DNA from: Erysipelotrichia bacterium | GTDB lineage: Bacteria > Bacillota_I > Bacilli_A > Erysipelotrichales > Erysipelotrichaceae | Direction: 5' to 3' | Assembly (NCBI GenBank): GCA_030525245.1 | Contig: JAUNFB010000001.1 | Location: 1-38,640 of the forward strand | Length of the DNA stretch: 38,640 nt | Part shown: positions 24,786-32,552 of the stretch, one piece after another | How positions within the stretch are numbered: the first letter of the stretch is position 1 | How the letters are laid out: each line of letters starts with the position of its first letter | Translations under genes and position numbers: made by a program | The notes under the pieces: generated by a model | What the model was told of the DNA's origin: nothing | Database searches by the model: none | What the model saw: the letters and a program-made list of their open reading frames with translations, nothing else

Positions 24786-26698
24786 AAATAAATTATTTAC
24801 TTATGGGAAGCAGTATGCTGTTTGTCTGCCTCTTCAATGAATTTCGTTTGCGTATAATGGCCGCATTTATTATTGCTTTAAGTTATAAATTTTATTGCGG
24901 TGCGGAAAGAATTGTATATCGCTTTGGTTTAGTATTAATTTTAGTATGTTCAATTCCTTTAACTGCCGAATATTTTGCTTCGGGATATGTCTGTGATATA
25001 AAAGATAATTATTATGTGGTTACTAATGGTTTATATAAAGTACTAATTTATGATAATACAGATATTGCTTATGGCAGTAGAGTTGTTGTTCAAAAAGAAG
25101 TTAAACCCATAAATTATTACAACAATTTTGAATTGTCTGATTTCAATGTTTATTGCAGAGCTAATAACATTATTGGTACAGTGGATAATGAAGGTATCAA
25201 AGTTGAAAATGAACCTTTTTCTATAAAAACTCTTTGGTATCGGCATAATATGAAAATAGGTAATTATTGGGCTAATCGTTTGTTATTTGGCCGTTCATTG
25301 GAAATTGATGGTGAAAATGTGTATTTGATCACTAAATCGGGATTGCATTGTTCTTTTTTATTTGCGTTGTTGCGAAAAATACTAAATCGTCATTTTTATA
25401 AGCAAAAAACCATTAAAATTCTTTTGCCTCTGGCAGTATTGTTTTCTATATTTATGGGATTCAACTTTGCGTCTGTGCGAATTATTGTAGCATTGGTTTG
25501 CGAATTATTTGTTAAAGAAAGAAGAAATAGATTGGGCATAGAAATTATTGCCTTATGTGTACTGAAACCTTATTATGTGTTGTCTTTGTCTTTCTTGTTA
25601 ATTGAAGGATTGAAATTAATTCACTTGTTTGTTAATAGGAAAACAAAAATTGTTGATGTTTTGTACTTAACATTTATCCAACTTTTGTTTTACCACCATT
25701 GCTATTTACTACAAATTATTCTTTTTCCTTTGGTGCGCTGCTGTAGTGGATTACTTTTTTTAGCTGCTTTTATTATTCATTTCCCGTTAAATTTAAATGA
25801 AACAGTAATAAATTATGTCCGCTTTTTTGAAAATTTTACTCTTATTTCGGTGAGTGGTGAAATGAGTTTATTGTTCGGATTTTTCTTTTTAAGATCAATG
25901 TTTCTTTATTTGCGGACAAGTTATAAAAAATATCTGTTCATTCAGATATTACTTTTGGTAATGAATAACTATTCGGCGTATTTTAGACCGTATTATACTG
26001 TAACTTTTATGGATATTGGGCAAGGAGATTGTTGCATTATAACTACTCCCTTCAGTACTGAAGCTTTTTTGATTGATACAGGGGGAAATAAGTATAAAGA
26101 TGTAAGCAAAGATTTAACAATACCATATTTAGAAAGTATGAATATCAACAAAATCAAAGTGCTTATAACTCATTTTGATTATGATCATTACGGCGGACTA
26201 GAGAGTTTGATAGAAAATTTTAATGTTGATAATATATATACAGATAAAAAAGAACTGCTTAAATTTCATGATTTGTCCGTTTTCAATCCTTTATATGATC
26301 ATGATTATAATGACGAAAATGATAATTCTTTGATCAGTTATATAAAAATAAATCAGTTTTACTTTTTGTTTTTGGCTGATGTAAGTCAAACAGTGGAAAA
26401 TGATTTAGTAAATGAGTATGCTGATTTGCAAGTAGATGTCATAAAATTATCTCATCATGGTTCTAAAACAGCAACAAGTAATACTTTATTATCAAACTAT
26501 CGCGTAGCCTATGCGATTATTTCGGCAGGGCGCAACAATCGATATGGTCATCCGGATAAGAGAGTATTGGAAAGGTTAAATGATTATCAAATAAAGATTT
26601 TGTCGACTAAAGATAATCATGGAATAAAGTTTTATATTTTTAACCATTTGTTGTTTTACATTACTGCTGATAATCATTGGGGTATTTATCTAAAATGA
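24782..26698 (+). CDS. comEC: Competence DNA channel protein ComEC
   Basis: ComEC forms the membrane channel through which single-stranded DNA enters. The 638-residue protein has an N-terminal helix pair, an OB-like DUF4131 region (about 60-140), a multi-helix competence domain (about 150-400) and a C-terminal metallo-beta-lactamase domain. That domain has MDIGQGDCCII, IDTGGN, the metal motif THFDYDHYGG and LSHHGSKTATS, so the nuclease-like site appears intact. ATG 24782 overlaps the comEA stop and is preferred to TTG 24776. It is somewhat shorter than Bacillus ComEC. Together with comEA it suggests a competence capacity, although pilus genes are not in the window. Confidence 0.95.
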   Translation: MKINYLLMGSSMLFVCLFNEFRLRIMAAFIIALSYKFYCGAERIVYRFGLVLILVCSIPLTAEYFASGYVCDIKDNYYVVTNGLYKVLIYDNTDIAYGSRVVVQKEVKPINYYNNFELSDFNVYCRANNIIGTVDNEGIKVENEPFSIKTLWYRHNMKIGNYWANRLLFGRSLEIDGENVYLITKSGLHCSFLFALLRKILNRHFYKQKTIKILLPLAVLFSIFMGFNFASVRIIVALVCELFVKERRNRLGIEIIALCVLKPYYVLSLSFLLIEGLKLIHLFVNRKTKIVDVLYLTFIQLLFYHHCYLLQIILFPLVRCCSGLLFLAAFIIHFPLNLNETVINYVRFFENFTLISVSGEMSLLFGFFFLRSMFLYLRTSYKKYLFIQILLLVMNNYSAYFRPYYTVTFMDIGQGDCCIITTPFSTEAFLIDTGGNKYKDVSKDLTIPYLESMNINKIKVLITHFDYDHYGGLESLIENFNVDNIYTDKKELLKFHDLSVFNPLYDHDYNDENDNSLISYIKINQFYFLFLADVSQTVENDLVNEYADLQVDVIKLSHHGSKTATSNTLLSNYRVAYAIISAGRNNRYGHPDKRVLERLNDYQIKILSTKDNHGIKFYIFNHLLFYITADNHWGIYLK

Positions 26699-26705
26699 AA
26701 ATACA

Positions 26706-26714
26706 TGTTATAAT
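26706..26714 (+). promoter_or_regulatory. Extended -10 box before holA
   Basis: TGT followed by TATAAT (26709-26714) lies in the short gap between comEC and holA. It could give holA, an essential gene, its own transcript independent of the competence genes. No clear -35 is seen. Confidence 0.5.
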
Positions 26715-26729
26715 GTTAACGGAGATAGT

Positions 26730-27686
26730 ATGAATTATTTATTGATCGGCAACGAATATTACAATTTGCGCAAACGAAAAAATGAATTGTTAAGCGGGAT
26801 TCAACAGAGTGATTTGAATGTCATCTATTATAATGACGCATCCGAAAGTGCTATTGATGAAATCGTTAATGATTGTCAAACAGTTCCTTTTTTTGCTGAT
26901 AAAAAAGTGATTGTCTGTACTAACCCTTTATTTATTGTCGATAACAAAAATGCCGGTAAGGATGATTTGAATAAGATAATCAATTATTTAAGAGAACCGA
27001 CAGATACAACGGAATTGATAATTTATGTTGAAAAAAATATGTCTCTTAACCAAAATGCATTAAAACAATTGATAAAATATCTTAATGTTGAAAAGTATGA
27101 TGCACTAAATGAAGAAGAATTCACCGAATTGGTGAAAAAAGATTTGAAAGATGCTCATGTCGAAATAAATAACGCGGCTTTAAATTTATTATTGAAGAGA
27201 TTACCGTTAAATGTAGAAAATTGGAAGAGTGAATTAAATAAATTGTGCATATATGATAAACCTTTAGACAAAGAAGCAATTAATAGTTTGGTTTGTCGTC
27301 AATTAGAAAAAGATGCTTTTGCTTTAACTAAGGCAATAAATAAAAAAAATTTGGTTGCAGCTCTGCAGATATTTCATGATTTATTGACAATAAATAAAAG
27401 TGATTTGTTAGGATTGTTGGCTTTGGTTGCTATTCAATTCAGAACAATGAGTCAATACAAGATATTGCAGGAAATGGGAAATACAAATAATGACATTGCC
27501 CAAAAAATGAATGTCAGTGCCGGAAGTGTCTATTATAAGTTAAAAGAATGTGATGGGCGAAACAGTGGCCAATTGTTAAATATGCTGAATGAATTAGCAT
27601 TGTTAGATCAAAATATCAAAAGCGGAAAAATTGATCCGGTATTGGGAATGGAATTATTTATAGTTAAAGCTGTAAGGAGTAGTTAA
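26730..27686 (+). CDS. holA: DNA polymerase III subunit delta
   Basis: The delta subunit of the clamp loader opens the sliding clamp. The 318-residue protein has the family outline: N-terminal MNYLLIGNEYYNLRKRKNELL, VIVCTNPLFIVD-type AAA+-like core without a Walker A, and a C-terminal helical collar (DLLGLLALVAIQFRTMSQYK, AQKMNVSAGSVYYKLKE). GGAG precedes the ATG. The comEC-holA adjacency is conserved in Firmicutes. The serine dehydratase gene begins two bases after its stop. Confidence 0.94.
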   Translation: MNYLLIGNEYYNLRKRKNELLSGIQQSDLNVIYYNDASESAIDEIVNDCQTVPFFADKKVIVCTNPLFIVDNKNAGKDDLNKIINYLREPTDTTELIIYVEKNMSLNQNALKQLIKYLNVEKYDALNEEEFTELVKKDLKDAHVEINNAALNLLLKRLPLNVENWKSELNKLCIYDKPLDKEAINSLVCRQLEKDAFALTKAINKKNLVAALQIFHDLLTINKSDLLGLLALVAIQFRTMSQYKILQEMGNTNNDIAQKMNVSAGSVYYKLKECDGRNSGQLLNMLNELALLDQNIKSGKIDPVLGMELFIVKAVRSS

Positions 27687-27688
27687 AT

Positions 27689-28906
27689 ATGGAATCATTA
27701 AGAGAATTATATCGTATCGGTCCCGGGCCATCATCTTCTCATACATTGGCGGTTAAAAATGCCTGTTTATATTATTTGAAACAGTATCCGCATGCAGAAA
27801 AATATTTTGTTGAATTGTGTGGATCGCTGGCGTTAACCGGTAAAGGTCATATGACTGACAGAATTATTTCATCAGTTTTTTCTGCCGATAAAGTAATTAT
27901 AAAATTCAATAAGAAAATGTATGATGACAAACCAAATGTGATGATTTTTCATACCCTTGATCATAATGAATTAAACAATGAAATGGTGATAATTTCGACC
28001 GGTGGCGGCGCAATAGAGATTGAAGGGCAATCATCATTAGTCGATAAAAATATTTATCCTCATAGATCTTTAAAGGAAATAGAAGATTTTTGTGCGAATA
28101 ATAACATTGATTTTTTGCAATATGTTTATCATTTTGAACCGGATATTAAACAATATTTACTAACAGTTGCTGATCAAATGATCAAAGAAATTGAAAATGG
28201 TTTAAATAGTGAAGGTGTGTTACCCGGTGAGTTGAAGTTGATGAAGGTTGCCCGTTCATTGTGGATAAAGTCATTGGAGTGTAACGATGATAACATTAAA
28301 CAAAAGTTACAAATCAGTGCATTTGCTTATGCGGCAATGGAGGAAAATGCTGATGGCAATACCGTGGTAACCGCGCCTACTTTAGGAAGTTGTGGTGTCC
28401 TCAGTGCAATATTGCGTTATTATTATCAAAAAGGTCGCAAAATGGAAGAATTGGTTGACGGTTTGGCTGTTGCCGGGATTTTCGGTAATATTGTAAAAAC
28501 AAATGCGACTATTTCAGGTGCTGTTGGCGGTTGTCAGGCAGAAATAGGAACAGCATGTTCTATGGCTGCCGCATTTAGTGCGTATTTGGAAAAATTACCT
28601 ATGAAACAGATAGAGTATGCTGCAGAAATAGCTATGGAACACAATTTAGGCCTAACATGTGATCCGGTAGGAGGATATGTACAGGTCCCTTGTATTGAAA
28701 GAAACGGACAGGCAGCATTAAGAAGTTTAGATTCAATGCTTTATGCCAAATATTTGGGCGAAATAAGGGAAAATAAAGTCAGCTTTGACATGATCGTCGA
28801 AGCAATGAATTATACCGGTCAAAAGTTAGCCATGGAGTTGAAAGAAACATCATTAGGCGGTTTGGCTGAGGTAGTTCCGATTAAAAAAGATCCGCTTGGT
28901 TGTTAA
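27689..28906 (+). CDS. sdaA: Single-chain iron-sulfur L-serine dehydratase
   Basis: The enzyme deaminates L-serine to pyruvate and ammonia with a [4Fe-4S] cluster. The 405 residues contain both halves: the beta part (GPGPSSSHTLAVKNA, GSLALTGKGHMTDR) and the alpha part (TVVTAPTLGSCGVL, GGCQAEIGTACSMAAAF, LGLTCDPVGGYVQVPCIERN). The cysteines at GCQ, GTAC and VPC are the likely cluster ligands. Many Firmicutes have separate sdaAA and sdaAB genes; here they are one chain. AAGGAG precedes the ATG. It is inserted between holA and rpsT, which are usually adjacent. Confidence 0.92.
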   Translation: MESLRELYRIGPGPSSSHTLAVKNACLYYLKQYPHAEKYFVELCGSLALTGKGHMTDRIISSVFSADKVIIKFNKKMYDDKPNVMIFHTLDHNELNNEMVIISTGGGAIEIEGQSSLVDKNIYPHRSLKEIEDFCANNNIDFLQYVYHFEPDIKQYLLTVADQMIKEIENGLNSEGVLPGELKLMKVARSLWIKSLECNDDNIKQKLQISAFAYAAMEENADGNTVVTAPTLGSCGVLSAILRYYYQKGRKMEELVDGLAVAGIFGNIVKTNATISGAVGGCQAEIGTACSMAAAFSAYLEKLPMKQIEYAAEIAMEHNLGLTCDPVGGYVQVPCIERNGQAALRSLDSMLYAKYLGEIRENKVSFDMIVEAMNYTGQKLAMELKETSLGGLAEVVPIKKDPLGC

Positions 28907-28936
28907 AAAAATCGACAGAATTTGTCGATTTTTTTG
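28904..28936. terminator. Bidirectional terminator between sdaA and rpsT
   Basis: A 7-bp stem (28911-28917 with 28923-28929) is flanked by seven As on the left and seven Ts on the right, giving a U-tail in both directions for the convergent genes. Confidence 0.92.
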
Positions 28937-28969
28937 ACAAAATAAAAGAACCTAATGGTTCTCTATGGG

Positions 28970-29233
28970 TTATGCTAATGTATTTACAGCTTTTGCTAAG
29001 CGTGCTTTTTGACGGCTCGCATAGTTCTTGTGATGAATGCCGTTAGTTACAGATTTATCTAATTTAGAAAATGCTTCGTTTAATGCAACTTTAGCAGCAT
29101 CTGCATCTTTAGCTTCAACAGCAACCAATACCTTTTTAATAGCGGTTTTTAATTCACTTTTGAATGCTTTGTTGGCAGCATTAGCTTTTAAATTAGTAAC
29201 AGCGCGTTTCTTTTGCGATTTGATATTAGGCAT
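28970..29233 (-). CDS. rpsT: 30S ribosomal protein S20
   Basis: This 87-residue basic protein starts MPNIKSQKKRAVTNLKANAANKAFKS and ends with HHKNYASRQKARLAKAVN, both S20 hallmarks. It is a primary 16S rRNA-binding protein of the small subunit. AGGGAGGT lies before the ATG. It is transcribed alone and converges on sdaA, as it converges on holA in Bacillus. Confidence 0.98.
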   Translation of the reverse strand: MPNIKSQKKRAVTNLKANAANKAFKSELKTAIKKVLVAVEAKDADAAKVALNEAFSKLDKSVTNGIHHKNYASRQKARLAKAVNTLA

Positions 29234-29267
29234 AAACTTACCTCCCTTAGCTTCTTTTTGCTAGTAT

Positions 29268-29296
29268 ATTTTAACAAACCTGCATTCAAATTGCAA
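29268..29296 (-). promoter_or_regulatory. Promoter of rpsT
   Basis: On the minus strand TTGCAA (29291-29296), exactly 17 bases and TAAAAT (29268-29273), preceded by TGT, form a good promoter about 35 bases before rpsT. Confidence 0.8.
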
Positions 29297-29324
29297 ATAC
29301 ATATTAACGGTGAGAGAATAAATG

Positions 29325-29353
29325 TTGAATATTTTATCGGAAAATAATAAGAT
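29325..29353 (+). promoter_or_regulatory. Candidate promoter of the SIMPL-HTH pair
   Basis: TTGAAT (29325-29330), a 17-base spacer and TAAGAT (29348-29353) lie just before the ribosome site. The -10 has four of six consensus bases. Confidence 0.45.
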
Positions 29354-29373
29354 AAATTATAAGGAGTGAGAAA

Positions 29374-30024
29374 ATGGAAAAAAAATTACAAATTATCGGA
29401 AACGGAAAATTAAATTTGAGTGTTGACCAAATTGAATTTGATCTTTATTTAAAAGCCCTCAAGCCGAACTATAATGATGCTTATAAATTGGCAGAAATAC
29501 AATTATCACAACTACAAAAAGATATGGCGAAAATAGGATTTGCCAAGGATGCGTTGAAGACTAATTCATTTGTTATAAATCAACATTATGAAAATTATCG
29601 GGATGAAAATAATAATTACCAAACAAAATTGGTCGGTTATGAGGTTAATCACCAGTTGACTTTAAAATATGCTTACGATGTGGATATGCTGGGAAAAATA
29701 ATTAATATATTGACCGAGTGTGATGCTCAACCGGAATTTAACATTCGTTTTACAGTTAAGGATCAGAATCAGGCAAAATTAGAACTGTTGAAAAGAATCA
29801 CAAAAGATGCCAAGGCTAAAGCGCGTGTATTGGCCAAGGAGAATAAAGCGAAATTAATCGGTATTGCAGAAATAGATTATACTTACAGTGATAATAACTT
29901 TTACAGTCCAACAGTTTATGAGCACTCGGTAAATGCTAAATGTTTAGCTGCTACAGGGATGGAAATTACGGCCGCCGATGTGCAAATTGAGGGCAGTGCG
30001 CGCTTTGTTTGGGAAATTGAGTAA
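29374..30024 (+). CDS. SIMPL (DUF541) domain protein
   Basis: The 216-residue protein matches the SIMPL/DUF541 family: an N-terminal strand (LQIIGNGKLNLSVDQIEFDLYLKA), the helix-rich middle, GYEVNHQLTLKY, and AKLELLKRITKDAKAKARVLA. The C-terminal end (DVQIEGSARFVWEI) is a beta strand. Many relatives are exported, but no signal peptide is present here, so it is probably cytoplasmic. Function in this family is poorly defined. AAGGAGTGAG precedes the ATG. The stop shares a base with the start of a small HTH gene (TAATG). Confidence 0.85.
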   Translation: MEKKLQIIGNGKLNLSVDQIEFDLYLKALKPNYNDAYKLAEIQLSQLQKDMAKIGFAKDALKTNSFVINQHYENYRDENNNYQTKLVGYEVNHQLTLKYAYDVDMLGKIINILTECDAQPEFNIRFTVKDQNQAKLELLKRITKDAKAKARVLAKENKAKLIGIAEIDYTYSDNNFYSPTVYEHSVNAKCLAATGMEITAADVQIEGSARFVWEIE

Positions 30025-30290
30025 TGAAAATTGAATTTCAAGGGGAAAAAATTACAATTTATTTTGCTCAAAATTTGGCTTATTTGTTAAAGAAAAATCA
30101 CTTTACATATAAGGATTTGCTTAAAGAATTGGAATATGATTATAGTTATGTTTACTTGATTGGCAAGTGGGTTAATGACTTACAATTTCCCAAGTTAGAA
30201 GAAATAATAAAAATAGCAATCATTTTTCAAGTAAGCTTGGAAGAATTGATTACTATTAATTTGGAAGTTAAAGATAATATTAAGCACTAA
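30024..30290 (+). CDS. Small XRE-like helix-turn-helix protein
   Basis: This 88-residue protein has a short N-terminal strand, then a helical region resembling an XRE/Cro HTH (NLAYLLKKNHFTYKDLLKELEYDYSYVYLIGKWVNDLQFP, then LEEIIKIAIIFQVSLEELI). The last part is typical of the fourth and fifth XRE helices. The DNA-reading helix is diverged (YDYSYVYLIGKW), so DNA binding is likely but not certain. Translation is coupled to the SIMPL gene by the TAATG overlap. It is followed by a terminator. Confidence 0.7.
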   Translation: MKIEFQGEKITIYFAQNLAYLLKKNHFTYKDLLKELEYDYSYVYLIGKWVNDLQFPKLEEIIKIAIIFQVSLEELITINLEVKDNIKH

Positions 30291-30312
30291 AGGAGAACAA
30301 TCTCCTTTTTTA
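30291..30312. terminator. Terminator after the HTH gene
   Basis: A 7-bp stem (30291-30297 with 30302-30308, ACAA loop) is followed by Ts to 30312. It overlaps the stop of the convergent dehydrogenase gene (30310) by three bases. Confidence 0.85.
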
Positions 30313-31332
30313 AAAGCATTTTTTGTCTCTTTTTCCTTTGCAATATTCGATTTTAGGACAATGATAGCACAATTCATTTTCGGAAAATTCACCATTTTTG
30401 AAAGCGTAAATGTTTTTTATTGTTGTTTGTGCGATGTTATCCAAGGCCTCTCTTGTTAGGTAAGCTTGATGAGAAGTGATAATTACATTAGGCATGGAAA
30501 TAAGTCGAGCAAGAGTATCGTCATTTAAAATGTGATTAGAATTATCATGATAAAAAATGTCGGCTTCTTCTTCATAAACATCTAAACATGCTGCACCGAT
30601 TTTTCGAGATTTTATGCCATCTAAAAGCGCGTTAGAATCAATCAGTGCTCCGCGTGAGGTGTTGATAATGATTACTCCTTTTTTCATTTTATCAATTGAA
30701 TGAGTGTTGATCAGATGAAATGTATCATCGGTTAGCGGACAGTGCAAAGAAATAATATCGCTGTTTTCAAAAAGATTTTCCAAACTGACATAGTTATATT
30801 CTCCGTTGGGGAAAGGATCGTAGGCAATGATGTTCATTCCGAATCCACGACAAATTTCAATGAAACATTTGCCTATTTTACCTGTTCCGATTACACCGAT
30901 GGTTTTATTGTGTAAATCAAATCCGGTCAAGTCATTTAAAGAAAAATTAAAATCTCTTACCCGATTATAGGCTTTATGAATTCTTCTTACGGATGTTAAA
31001 AGTAAAGCCATGGCATGTTCGCTAACAGCATAAGGTGAGTATGCCGGAACATGCATAACGCGAATTTTTTTATAACAATAGTTGATATCAACGTTATTAT
31101 AACCAGCACAACGCAGAACAATTAATTTAATACCGTATTGTACTAATCTATCTATAATTTCAGCATTACAGGTGTCATTGACAAAAATACATATCGCATC
31201 ACTTCCGGCTGCTAAGGCAACGGTGTCAATATTAAGTCTTGTTTCATAGAATTTAAATTCTAAATTTTCATCTTTATATTGTATAAATGAGCTGATATCA
31301 TAAGGTTTACTGTCAAAAAAAGCAATTTTCAT
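30310..31332 (-). CDS. D-2-hydroxyacid dehydrogenase (D-lactate dehydrogenase-like) with Cys-rich tail
   Basis: This NAD-dependent enzyme probably reduces pyruvate or a related 2-keto acid to the D-hydroxyacid. The 340-residue protein has the catalytic and NAD domains: VLRCAGYNNVD, the Rossmann loop GTGKIGKCF (near residue 149), the catalytic Arg in NTSRGALID, the Glu in DVYEEE, and the catalytic His in SHQAYLT. These match the D-LDH (LdhA/VanH) group. Unusually, the last 19 residues carry C-x2-C-x5-C-x7-C (Cys322, 325, 331, 339). GGAGG lies before ATG 31332. It stands alone between convergent and divergent neighbours. Confidence 0.9.
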   Translation of the reverse strand: MKIAFFDSKPYDISSFIQYKDENLEFKFYETRLNIDTVALAAGSDAICIFVNDTCNAEIIDRLVQYGIKLIVLRCAGYNNVDINYCYKKIRVMHVPAYSPYAVSEHAMALLLTSVRRIHKAYNRVRDFNFSLNDLTGFDLHNKTIGVIGTGKIGKCFIEICRGFGMNIIAYDPFPNGEYNYVSLENLFENSDIISLHCPLTDDTFHLINTHSIDKMKKGVIIINTSRGALIDSNALLDGIKSRKIGAACLDVYEEEADIFYHDNSNHILNDDTLARLISMPNVIITSHQAYLTREALDNIAQTTIKNIYAFKNGEFSENELCYHCPKIEYCKGKRDKKCF

Positions 31333-31417
31333 TTTAAATCCTCCAAATTTATTATACAGGATATCAGAGCTTACTCAAGAAAAATGCTTTTATCATAAAA
31401 ATTTCATAAAAAAAACT

Positions 31418-31423
31418 TATAAT
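31418..31423 (+). promoter_or_regulatory. -10 box before the VanZ gene
   Basis: A perfect TATAAT lies 17 bases before the VanZ start. No clear -35 at normal spacing is visible. Confidence 0.45.
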
Positions 31424-31439
31424 AAATCCGGTAGGTGAG

Positions 31440-31889
31440 ATGGAATTGAAAAAAACAAATTTAATGAAATATGTTTTGTTTATATTATATATTTTTATCT
31501 TAATTGATTTGTTGCTTTTAGCAAGGGAAGTTGATATGGAAGTTGGTGTAAATATTATTCCGTTTTATTCTTTTAAGATGTTTATCCCACTGCTGAAGAG
31601 TGGTTATCAGTCTTACAGATATTTGGCAATCTCCAATCTGTTTGGGAATATTTTGATTTTTATACCAATGGGTATTTTTTTGCCACTTATTTTTAAAAGA
31701 AATAATAATTTTCTTTACCTTTTAATTAATACATTTTTGATTTCCTTGAGTATTGAGGTAATTCAATATTATACTAAATTAGGTACTGCCGATGTTGACG
31801 ATATCATCTTAAATGTATTGGGATCGGTACTCGGATTTGCGATCTATAAAATTTGGAAGAGAGGAAGAAAAGATGAATATTTTAACTAA
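31440..31889 (+). CDS. VanZ family membrane protein
   Basis: This 149-residue integral membrane protein has about four helices. It shows the VanZ-like pattern: a first helix, then VNIIPFYSFKMFI, NLFGNILIFIPMGIFLPLIF, SLSIEVIQYYTKLGTADVDDIILNVLGSVLGFAIY. The D-x2-D-x6-G region in the last helices is characteristic. VanZ gives teicoplanin resistance in some enterococci, but most chromosomal homologues have no known role. AGGTGAG precedes the ATG. It overlaps the methyltransferase gene by 17 bases. Confidence 0.92.
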   Translation: MELKKTNLMKYVLFILYIFILIDLLLLAREVDMEVGVNIIPFYSFKMFIPLLKSGYQSYRYLAISNLFGNILIFIPMGIFLPLIFKRNNNFLYLLINTFLISLSIEVIQYYTKLGTADVDDIILNVLGSVLGFAIYKIWKRGRKDEYFN

Positions 31890-32430
31890 AACAACTCAAC
31901 TTGTGCACTATTTGGCGTTGCCGTATCTTTCAAAAGAAGATGTTGCTGTTGATGCCACATGCGGTAATGGCAATGATACTTTATTTTTAGCTGAAAATTG
32001 CCGGTATGTATATGGCTTTGATGTTCAAAAGTCGGCAGTTAGTATTACAGAAAACTTGTTGAAGAGCAATGAACTGGACAATTATTGTTTGATAAATGAC
32101 GGGCACCAAAATATAGATCAATATGTTAAAGAAAGATGTGCTGTAATTTTATTCAATTTAGGTTATTTGCCGAAAGGTGATAAAAATATTACTACTTTAG
32201 CTTATACGACATTAATCGCAGTTGAGAAATGTCTGAATTTATTAAAATTGAATGGATTGATGATAATAACGATCTATTGTGGACACCAAAACGGAAAAGA
32301 AGAGAAAAAACAATTGTTGGATTATTTATTATCTGTAGATGAAAATAAATTTATGATTCGAAAAATAGAAAATCTGCATAAAGAAAAAAATCCGCCGGAA
32401 ATAATTGTTATTACGCGAAAAAGTGCTTAA
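31873..32430 (+). CDS. mnmM: Class I SAM methyltransferase, MnmM/YtqB family
   Basis: MnmM (YtqB) enzymes add the final methyl group of mnm5-type uridine at tRNA position 34 in many Gram-positives. This 185-residue protein has the SAM motif AVDATCGNGNDTLFLA (about 24-39) and the family stretch VILFNLGYLPKGDKNITT, then LMIITIYCGHQNGKEEKKQL and NPPEIIVI. ATG 31873 follows AGAGGA by about eight bases; an upstream in-frame start at 31813 would overlap VanZ more. mnmA, for the thio part of the same wobble base, lies 17 kb away in the window. Confidence 0.85.
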   Translation: MNILTKTTQLVHYLALPYLSKEDVAVDATCGNGNDTLFLAENCRYVYGFDVQKSAVSITENLLKSNELDNYCLINDGHQNIDQYVKERCAVILFNLGYLPKGDKNITTLAYTTLIAVEKCLNLLKLNGLMIITIYCGHQNGKEEKKQLLDYLLSVDENKFMIRKIENLHKEKNPPEIIVITRKSA

Positions 32431-32439
32431 TTAATATAT

Positions 32440-32467
32440 TGCAGTTTGTTTACAAACTGTTTTTTTG
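32440..32467 (+). terminator. Terminator after mnmM
   Basis: A 7-bp stem (32442-32448 with 32453-32459, four-base loop) is followed by seven Ts. Confidence 0.88.
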
Positions 32468-32484
32468 TTAATTTGTGTTAAAAA

Positions 32485-32527
32485 AATTATCAATAGATAA
32501 TTTTTACTGAATTATCTATTGATAATT
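32485..32527. repeat. Perfect 18-bp inverted repeat, probable operator
   Basis: The arms 32485-32502 and 32510-32527 are exact reverse complements, with a seven-base spacer. Each arm is itself near-palindromic (ATTATC, a four-base centre, GATAAT). The right arm overlaps the -35 of the next gene, so a protein bound here would block the promoter. The HTH protein encoded just downstream is the obvious candidate. Confidence 0.9.
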
Positions 32528-32546
32528 TTCGATGAAGTGCTATACT
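32519..32546 (+). promoter_or_regulatory. Promoter of the Panacea-type regulator
   Basis: TTGATA (32519-32524), 16 bases and TATACT (32541-32546), with TGC directly before the -10, form a promoter. Transcription would start at about 32553, exactly on the chosen ATG. Confidence 0.7.
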
Positions 32547-32552
32547 TTATAT

